A stretch of DNA of 30,647 nucleotides from a virus. The notes beneath the pieces are model-generated. The model had not been told where the DNA came from. It did not search any database and was given only the letters and a program-made list of their open reading frames with translations. Location: the IMG/VR virus record IMGVR_UViG_3300042346_000135, positions 1 to 30,647 of that record; one strand, written 5' to 3'. Made by a program: the position numbers and the translations under genes. Below are positions 8,501 to 14,265 of this stretch, piece after piece. The number at the start of each line of letters is the position of its first letter. Position 1 is the first letter of the stretch.

Positions 8501-10952
8501 GGGTATTTGCGGGTACAGACTGACGTGCACGGTCAAACGCTGCACCTTTAGTAGTCAGAGCTTGAGAGGTTAAATCCCCCCAGACTTTATCGCCCACCAT
8601 ACCTCTCATGCCAACGTGTACACCCACTTCATGCATCGCTACTTTAGGTAGCGTCTCTGGGGTTAACTTATTAGCTACTAGATGCACCTCACCTTGAGGT
8701 GTGGTAAGCCCTTGTACTCTTTCTGGATGTCTTCCACCAGGTAGTGTATCTGCCGTATTATGCAAAGTGAGCTTACCGCTCTCAACAAGGCGTTTCATCT
8801 CAGGTGTAAGATGAGGTTGCAGTGACTCTACAGTATGGTTTGTGTTTACTCCTTCTGGTGCAACAGATAATCTAGGTAATGTTTTCTTTTCTGTACGCAG
8901 TGCTCTAATCTTATCAGATAGCTCTTTTTGTTCATCGGGGTCTAAGCTTTCTTCTTTTTGAAAGTTTAATGCGGAAATCTCTTCATCTACATCTAGCTGA
9001 GTACGTCCAGTATAAGCCTCTTGCTCTGGCGTTTTTTCTGATGATTTCTGCCGTATGTTTAAAAATGCATCAAAGAGAGCCTGCTCTTTTTCATCTGCAG
9101 ATTGTTGTTCTTGGAAATCATTAGCTACGACAGTTCGACCTACTTCAGGTGCAGGTGTAGGTGTTTCTTCCTCTACTTCAGGCGGCGGTGTAGGTGGGGG
9201 TGTATTATCTTCTTCTGATTTTTGCTGTGCATCTCTCTTTGCTTGTCTATCTTTTGCTTCTTGGTCTGTACCAAAAATAGCATCCATAAGGCTTTGGTCT
9301 TCGCCATCCGAGATTCCTTCTTCCTCTACTACAGGCGGCGGTGTTTCTTCCTCTACTACAGGCGGCGGTGTAGGTGGTGTTTCTTCCTCTACTACAGGCG
9401 GTGGAGGAGGTGGAGGTGTATTATCTTCTTCCTCTTGTTCCTCTACTACTGGGGTAGTTTTAGCTTTCTTAGGTTTAAGAAGCTCTGGAGGAAGTTTTAA
9501 AGTTGTTGCTTCTTTTAAAGGTACGTTCTCTTTAGTCCACGTTCTACCATCTTTATGTGTATATGTTGCATTGTAAAGGGCTGTGCCATCTTCGTGCGTG
9601 CCTACCTGCTCATAGGTAGCAGATATAGTTTTATTCTTTACCGTACCTTTACTTTCAGGTGAAGGTGGTACCTCGTCCTCTTCTTCATTTTCTGGTGGTG
9701 GGGGTGGAGGTGGAGTTTCGTCTGTTGTTTCTTCTACGCCTGCTTGAGTCTTTGCATTTGATATAAATGCATTCCATGCATCGTTATTGAACCCTACTGG
9801 AAGACCGTGTCTACCTTGGATGTTTTCTCTTTTAGAGATAATACCTTCAGCCTCTGCAATACCTTCTGGCGTAGAGTAATCAATACCGGTTAGAGATTCA
9901 AAAAGTTTACGGTGTTCATTTCTAAAAATACCTACATTCTTAAGCTCACGAGATACATTTAAAGGCCCACTAACTTCTTCTTGAGCAGGCTGGTCTTCTG
10001 GTTTAACAGCTTCTTCTGGTTTTGCAGTGGGCATAGCTGCGCTAATGCCTTTAATACCGCCACCACCAATAGCGCCTAATGCTGCACTGACTTCTCTTTC
10101 TTGAGCTGCTTCTGGAGTAGAAACATCTTGGTTACCACCTACTTGCTCTAACCCTGTCTGTGCATACTCTGTTGCACCTTCAGCCCCTGCACCTATACCA
10201 CCCTGTTTAACTATTTTTAAAGCAGTATCAAGAGCACCGCCTTTTATAGGCGCAGCACCTTCCATAAGAGCTGCACCCGTTTCACGAACCTCTGCATTTA
10301 CGGCACTGCGTAGAGAGGATGGGAGAAGTCTAGAACCGCCCAGTAACAATTTATCTGTAAGTGCATCCATCGCCGCAGCTGGCATGGCTGTGAGTAAAGC
10401 TTTGGGGATGTCTTCTTTCCCACCTTCATGTTGCTTACCACGCATCTCAGTATATTCTTGCATATAAGAAGGGAAAAAAAGACCTAACGCCCCACCAATA
10501 ACTGCACCAATAGCTGTACCAGCACCGGGAACAACAGAACCTATTGCAGCACCTGCTTCCGCTCCAGCCCACGAACTTGCAAGTGATACGGGTAGTTGAG
10601 GCAGTACGTTACCAGCAGCTGCTTCTAAGGCATCAATTGGATGCTCACCGATATCTTTTACTGAACCGATAGAGCTTGGGTTTTCTTTTTGGATTTGCTC
10701 TGCTCGTTCACGAACACCCTTACCAAACTCAGCTACCTTTTCAGAACCTATAGCTGTACCAATATCTTCTATAGGCTGCCCTAAAAAGGCGTTCACCATG
10801 TGAGCGCCCGTAGATGTAGCAGTCTTACTAAACTCACTACTGTCTTCTTGTTTAGGGTAGGGTTTAACTTGAGCAGCTAAGTGTTCTAAATCATCAACTG
10901 ATAGTTCTTTATCTGACTCAAACCGTTGTCCTTCAATTTCATATATAGGCAT
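5550..10952 (-). CDS. Giant polyvalent-type virion/ejection protein with putative metallopeptidase motif (LPD38-like C-terminus)
   Basis: An 1800-aa protein, last gene of the late operon. In order: a short PIYEIEGQRFESDKEL N-terminal module; a Gly/Ala-rich amphipathic region (about 110-310, e.g. GAAIGSVVPGAGTAIGAVIG) suited to membrane insertion; a Pro/Glu linker (about 405-605) with two runs of seven prolines; a zincin-like motif MHEVGVH (H774, E775, H779) with GEEILAY at 823-829; long helical regions; and a C-terminal region with YNPLFTLSQLPQDTYTAMY (about 1290) and ADHGDDDDEF (about 1495), ending in charged helices. This arrangement resembles phage polyvalent proteins carrying the large polyvalent-protein domain LPD38, thought to be injected with DNA. 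The motif is HExxxH rather than classical HExxH, so catalysis is uncertain. The gene starts 4 nt after the previous stop. Confidence 0.65.
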   Translation of the reverse strand: MPIYEIEGQRFESDKELSVDDLEHLAAQVKPYPKQEDSSEFSKTATSTGAHMVNAFLGQPIEDIGTAIGSEKVAEFGKGVRERAEQIQKENPSSIGSVKDIGEHPIDALEAAAGNVLPQLPVSLASSWAGAEAGAAIGSVVPGAGTAIGAVIGGALGLFFPSYMQEYTEMRGKQHEGGKEDIPKALLTAMPAAAMDALTDKLLLGGSRLLPSSLRSAVNAEVRETGAALMEGAAPIKGGALDTALKIVKQGGIGAGAEGATEYAQTGLEQVGGNQDVSTPEAAQEREVSAALGAIGGGGIKGISAAMPTAKPEEAVKPEDQPAQEEVSGPLNVSRELKNVGIFRNEHRKLFESLTGIDYSTPEGIAEAEGIISKRENIQGRHGLPVGFNNDAWNAFISNAKTQAGVEETTDETPPPPPPPENEEEDEVPPSPESKGTVKNKTISATYEQVGTHEDGTALYNATYTHKDGRTWTKENVPLKEATTLKLPPELLKPKKAKTTPVVEEQEEEDNTPPPPPPPVVEEETPPTPPPVVEEETPPPVVEEEGISDGEDQSLMDAIFGTDQEAKDRQAKRDAQQKSEEDNTPPPTPPPEVEEETPTPAPEVGRTVVANDFQEQQSADEKEQALFDAFLNIRQKSSEKTPEQEAYTGRTQLDVDEEISALNFQKEESLDPDEQKELSDKIRALRTEKKTLPRLSVAPEGVNTNHTVESLQPHLTPEMKRLVESGKLTLHNTADTLPGGRHPERVQGLTTPQGEVHLVANKLTPETLPKVAMHEVGVHVGMRGMVGDKVWGDLTSQALTTKGAAFDRARQSVPANTPAHLKGEEILAYLVENAPNLPIVKRAISAVKNWVRTTFGAKLSTTESDIHHLAAKALRRESQTATRAPREGTAFSFTPQGQASQAATEARKQGHPKPAANAPLTIGENIQKGIDKIETSISSYDARYINTLRNQLTKMVKGSQITWDQMRDFLMRVSQSQTMHSTSTAGEGALRGGLKKSSATHMWEGVDSADNMPRIRQLISDIATKYGETFEETSKRFGEFMVAARIDEIYRAADNIKATAQTISGPARHEYLRKARKILDLAKNLHMSKAEVATHLAAFNSMPEFREPMEMWHRVRKNVIDTLVASGRYSPEQASNYMDAVAYVPFNRIMDVQDPDEMYAQMANGNFRKSGSLMAGQTEHKMKGSKTREVDDIILNMEKWVVNSYVKAIRADKSRELVDVAEDVLPQGSVTELDKNGPTAVVCYRNGVKEYWEFKDPLMRFAFNGVSPVPRSALSMGVKLATFLRNCIVYNPLFTLSQLPQDTYTAMYTSGVKRPLMLPFEVLKEFVGTAFSTTKAHERLKRIGAVGQKDFADQFGVSIHDLAYGGHHAGKRSAFGKIKDMAEHFAMAGDNAVRQAIYNRTMKEMKGRPEAEAIAQERAFEVINFRRRGASAGLDSIRQITPFLGAYIQANRAAYNAISGRGIAPSERKAALATMAGTTIQMMAMLWLYNALADHGDDDDEFKNKDSREKDTHIFPLRALGVKSNITLPIRADVFALPFVTGNHAYTYLMNEGTENPELAKEAMTAAVVAAFMNAPVGPTIIKPILEVSINHDFFTGRNVVPQRLVGADKEYQYKSDTSEFSKLLGKTGFISPINADHLIKGFAGYTGAAALATIDYGLRQGMDIPYADKSGADAFRSIPGMPSLLGKAHSDESQDVFYKLREEQEKAFRSYNMLKGEKRFEEARAYKEENRDMLNKGAHTALNHIITKVDALNRKKRIIMAIPNDSMSPADKRTQLDSIEERILNLERKSKALYNRVHP
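9318..9420 (-). repeat. Pro/Glu-coding tandem repeats in the giant protein
   Basis: The unit TTCTTCCTCTACTACAGGCG (+ strand reading) recurs at about 9318, 9345 and 9380, and a diverged copy with CTTCAGGCGGCGGTGTAGG lies near 9165-9200. In the protein these give PPVVEEE and TPPPPPPP segments, a flexible linker between the Gly/Ala-rich and peptidase-like parts. Two heptaproline runs are encoded, near 9401-9421 and 9692-9712. Consecutive prolines normally need elongation factor P for efficient translation. Confidence 0.75.
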
Positions 10953-10956
10953 ATAG

Positions 10957-12237
10957 TTACCCTACTCGTTTTACAGTTGCGCCTGAAGGAAGTTTAATAG
11001 CTGAAGGTGTTTCAGGATTTTGTCCAGGAAGATTACCATTCCACGCGTCAATAGGATGCATTACACGGTCCATAAAGTCTGGACCTTTTACTGGTTTTGC
11101 TGGAGGGATATACAATTTTATAGGTTCTCCTCCCCCTTCTATTTCTTGTCTTCTAACAAGTAAATCATTAAGCTTTTCCGTATAAAACTCTGCTTCTCCA
11201 GGCTTACTAGCATTTTCAATTAATTCTTTTACAGTTTTAATATCAGTATCGTTGGTTTTAAGAAGTCTAGCTTGTGCTGCTGTTAGACCATCCCCGCTGT
11301 TAGCTGCATCTCCTTTACTTTTTAAATACCCTAAATACCCTTGATGATAACTAGCATCGTCATCGGCTTTTTGTCTTTCGATACTTAACTTCTCTTTTTC
11401 GATACCATGTTTAGCAACATCTTCATTGTATTTTAATTGAGCTTCAGCACCTTTTAGTTTATCGGTATGGTCAGACAGTCTTCTACGTTCAGCGCTTTCT
11501 GAACCGTATTTAACAGCTGCTAGGGCCTCTGCACGTTGAGACTCTTCAATCTTACTTCTTAAATCATCGAGTTTATCTGCGCGAGCGGATATTGCTTTCT
11601 TAGACTCGCCGTAAGCAGACAACCCTTTAGATGCACCTTCACCAATATTAGCAAACGCATTAGGGGACGTACCCGCCATAGTTGCAAGACCTGCTTGCAT
11701 AAGAGCCATCCAAGGCGCTTTATCTTCCTCACCTTTAAGTGAGGCTTCTCTAGATGCAATGCGCTCTTCCTGCTTTGCAACACCAGGGTCAGTACCCATT
11801 CTCTTATTAAACTGTTCTGTAAGTACATCAGGATTTTTCTCTTCATCAGTATACTGCCCCGCATAGGGGCTTGTATCAAACGCTGGGTAGCCTGGTACTA
11901 AAGAACCGTCTGTATCTCCAGCAAAAGCAATAATCCCACCACCTGCATAATCACTTTCATCAATGCCACTAGGTAAAGAGTCAATCCCACGAGCTTCGGG
12001 TTGTTCTTCCACTTGGCGAGCCATGTGCTCTTGCATGACATCATTATGCGCAGCGTCTAAGATTTGCTGTGCTACGGGTGGTTTAGGTGCGCCTTGTTGA
12101 AGCGCTTGTTGCTGCGCCATCGCTTGCTTCTGCGCCATCGCTTTTTGTAGCATGGGGACTACAACATAGTCGGGTACACCGTTTTGGCGAGCTTTAAGTA
12201 GCTGGTCAACAGAATACATAGAAGGGGTATTCATCAT
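10957..12237 (-). CDS. Putative internal virion protein, Gln/Ala-rich, coiled coil
   Basis: This 426-aa protein starts at a double ATG (12237 and 12234), with AGGAGG at 12247-12252 as ribosome site, 1 nt after the upstream stop. The N-terminus is helical (MYSVDQLLKARQNGVPDYVV) followed by a Gln/Ala stretch (AMAQKQAMAQQQALQQG). Residues 97-102 carry YAGGGI, one of the [FYM][AK]xGG motifs found through this operon. Residues ~160-300 are rich in Glu/Lys/Ala and should form long coiled coils; the C-terminus is Pro/Lys-rich. No enzymatic motif is seen. Position between two low-complexity virion-type proteins and the giant terminal protein suggests it is packaged in the head or ejected, but that is inference. 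Confidence 0.75.
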   Translation of the reverse strand: MMNTPSMYSVDQLLKARQNGVPDYVVVPMLQKAMAQKQAMAQQQALQQGAPKPPVAQQILDAAHNDVMQEHMARQVEEQPEARGIDSLPSGIDESDYAGGGIIAFAGDTDGSLVPGYPAFDTSPYAGQYTDEEKNPDVLTEQFNKRMGTDPGVAKQEERIASREASLKGEEDKAPWMALMQAGLATMAGTSPNAFANIGEGASKGLSAYGESKKAISARADKLDDLRSKIEESQRAEALAAVKYGSESAERRRLSDHTDKLKGAEAQLKYNEDVAKHGIEKEKLSIERQKADDDASYHQGYLGYLKSKGDAANSGDGLTAAQARLLKTNDTDIKTVKELIENASKPGEAEFYTEKLNDLLVRRQEIEGGGEPIKLYIPPAKPVKGPDFMDRVMHPIDAWNGNLPGQNPETPSAIKLPSGATVKRVG

Positions 12238-12238
12238 C

Positions 12239-13840
12239 TTATTTTCCTCCTTTCATTGCGTTATACACCGCTAAGTCACCGATACCACCACTCTTAGCTT
12301 TAGGCTCTTTAATAACACCGCCTTTCTTTTTAAAGGCTTGATATGCACCCACACCCGTAGCAGCTAACCCAGCCACTTGAGACAGAGGGCTTGGTGAAGG
12401 GGTATACCCTGTCATACTACCAGTTTGTACACCGTTAAGTACGTTACCAATATTACCCATGATTTCCCAAGGATATTTCTGTTGATAGTCGTTGTAACTA
12501 ATAGCATTATTAATAGCTTGTTGACCAAGCGCTTGCTGCTGCGCACCGTAGGTATTTTGCATACCCGCAATAGATTGCTGCTGTGCTAACTGCTGATTAC
12601 CGATACTAGCTAGTTGTTGCCCTGCACTTCCTGCCAGTCCGTACCCAGACTGTGCTGCACCTACACCTGACAGACCAACACCCGCACCTTGCATCGCTTG
12701 TGCTTGTCCAGATAACCCAGTTTGTGCACCTGCTAGACCATACTGCCCTGCGCCAGTTGCCGTAGTGACACCTTGAAGCCCTGTTTGAGCACCTTGAATA
12801 CCTGTGTTATACCCTTGAAGACCCAGTTGTGAGCCCTGCAAAATATTACCTTGGGCTGTATCGTAGGCTGATTTATAGCCTTGACCGATGAGGTTTGCTT
12901 GCGCTAATTGATTAGACTGGTCGTTAAGGTTATTTTGCACCATCTGACGACTACCGCCATACGCCCCAGCTTGCGCTGCTTGTGAATTAGATTTCTGGTT
13001 AGCGATAGCATTCTGTTGGTCCATCAACGCAAGTTGAGGTTTTAGTGACGCTTCCAGATAAGGGTTCATGTAGGCGTTAACTGTCCCTGCATTAGTAGCT
13101 TTATTCTCGTAAGACTGACCAATCCCTGCTCCAGCCGCGCCCATCACAGCACCAAGACCGCCGTAGTTCTGTGCACTATTACCTAGAATATTCGCATTCT
13201 GAGCCGCTGTATCAGCCGCCGCATTCCCTAATTGCGCTGAGTTAAGACCTGCTTGATAACCTGCACCACCATAGTCAAGGGCAGACGTTGCTGTATTAAG
13301 CCCCCCTGTTGCGGCAATATTAGATAAATCAGCCGCTGTTTGGTTTTGCTCAGGTAGACCCATTTGAGCCGCAGCAGAGTAAGACATATTCTGCAAAGCT
13401 GTTGCCGGTGCTACCATTCTGTTAGGGTCAAACTCCCCAGCATCATTTAGCATATACTCAGAAGGCTGGTAAGCGGTAATGCCTGTAGGATTAATTTTAG
13501 CAGACCCAAAACCACCAGAAGGGCCTAAAATACCTAATTTTTGAAGGTCTGCTGTGGTTACGCCACCAGGCGCATACCCTTTCACTTCACCGCCTTTTGC
13601 GTAATTAGACGTTTGAGGTTCCCAATCTGCAGCCATTTTAGGCGCAGGTTTTCCAGGATTGTCCGCAGAGGTAAACCCTTGTTTCATCATAGAGTTTAAA
13701 AGCACTTCATAATAAGGTTTTAACTCAGTTGGAATATTACGCTGTTGCACAGTTGTGTTCTGACCGCCCCCGCTTCCGCCACCATAGAATGTCGGTACGA
13801 TATAGGTTGTGAAATACTTTTTAAAACTTTTAATAATCAT
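12239..13840 (-). CDS. Gly/Ala/Gln-rich virion or ejection protein
   Basis: This 533-aa protein starts at an ATGA overlap with the GNAT-like gene. After a basic N-terminus comes YGGGSGGGQNTTVQQRNIP, then YAKGG (residue 80) and YAPGG (residue 89). Residues ~150-470 are a long Gly/Ala/Gln/Asn-rich stretch with degenerate repeats such as GLQGYNTGIQGAQTGLQG and QQLASIGNQQLAQQQSIAGM. The C-terminus has KKKGGV and AKSGGI before VYNAMKGGK. The composition suggests a flexible, possibly membrane-active or fibrous protein, as in podoviral ejection proteins. I recognise no specific family. The neighbouring GNAT-like and giant proteins support an internal/ejected role. Confidence 0.7.
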   Translation of the reverse strand: MIIKSFKKYFTTYIVPTFYGGGSGGGQNTTVQQRNIPTELKPYYEVLLNSMMKQGFTSADNPGKPAPKMAADWEPQTSNYAKGGEVKGYAPGGVTTADLQKLGILGPSGGFGSAKINPTGITAYQPSEYMLNDAGEFDPNRMVAPATALQNMSYSAAAQMGLPEQNQTAADLSNIAATGGLNTATSALDYGGAGYQAGLNSAQLGNAAADTAAQNANILGNSAQNYGGLGAVMGAAGAGIGQSYENKATNAGTVNAYMNPYLEASLKPQLALMDQQNAIANQKSNSQAAQAGAYGGSRQMVQNNLNDQSNQLAQANLIGQGYKSAYDTAQGNILQGSQLGLQGYNTGIQGAQTGLQGVTTATGAGQYGLAGAQTGLSGQAQAMQGAGVGLSGVGAAQSGYGLAGSAGQQLASIGNQQLAQQQSIAGMQNTYGAQQQALGQQAINNAISYNDYQQKYPWEIMGNIGNVLNGVQTGSMTGYTPSPSPLSQVAGLAATGVGAYQAFKKKGGVIKEPKAKSGGIGDLAVYNAMKGGK

Positions 13841-14265
13841 ATTGATACTTCCAGTAAGGTACTGCGGGGTTGAAAGTCAAAGCGTTTCCAGAGTCTAACA
13901 ATAGCAGGTCTTCCGTAACCTTGAATCATCGTAGCTCCCCGCGCTTTAAATAAATTTTTTAATTGGTTAAAACTATCTTGGGTAGCAATCAACCTACCGC
14001 CTACCGCTGTGATAAAGGCAACTCGATGTAGTGGGTAGTTAATATACGAGATAGTTGCGGCGCCTCGCATTACGTTATTCTCATCTACTGCCACAAAAAG
14101 CTCCCAGTTGCCGTTAACAAGATAGCTTAGTACATGGTCGTCATTATACGTCATGTTAGGTGAATTCTCACCACTCCCTTCCTGCAAACCAGCCACAATA
14201 TGCGGCCTCGCTAAAGGCCACGTCTGCTGAATAAACTCAAGAGGTACTGCGTGGATGGTTATCAT
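13837..14265 (-). CDS. GNAT-like protein, possible internal virion protein (T7 gp13-like)
   Basis: This 142-aa protein is linked to its neighbours by ATGA overlaps at both ends. The central part (ELFVAVDENNVMRGAATISY, then RVAFITAVGG) has the strand pattern of a GNAT acetyltransferase fold. It is followed by a helix (SFNQLKNLFKARGATMIQGY) and a C-terminal FDFQPRSTLLEVSI resembling the last GNAT strands. The usual acetyl-CoA loop (Q/R-x-x-G-x-G/A) is not obvious, so the protein may be structural rather than catalytic. T7 gp13, a small internal virion protein of similar size, and related podoviral proteins are often described as acetyltransferase-like. Placement inside the ejection block supports that analogy; true orthology is unproven. 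Confidence 0.6.
   Translation of the reverse strand: MITIHAVPLEFIQQTWPLARPHIVAGLQEGSGENSPNMTYNDDHVLSYLVNGNWELFVAVDENNVMRGAATISYINYPLHRVAFITAVGGRLIATQDSFNQLKNLFKARGATMIQGYGRPAIVRLWKRFDFQPRSTLLEVSI

Noticed and set aside
9055-9576. + strand frame of 173 codons rich in Gly/Ser
   Set aside because: It is antisense to the Pro/Glu repeat linker of the giant protein; its Gly/Ser repeats are the complement of Pro/Glu codons. It starts mid-repeat without a ribosome site.
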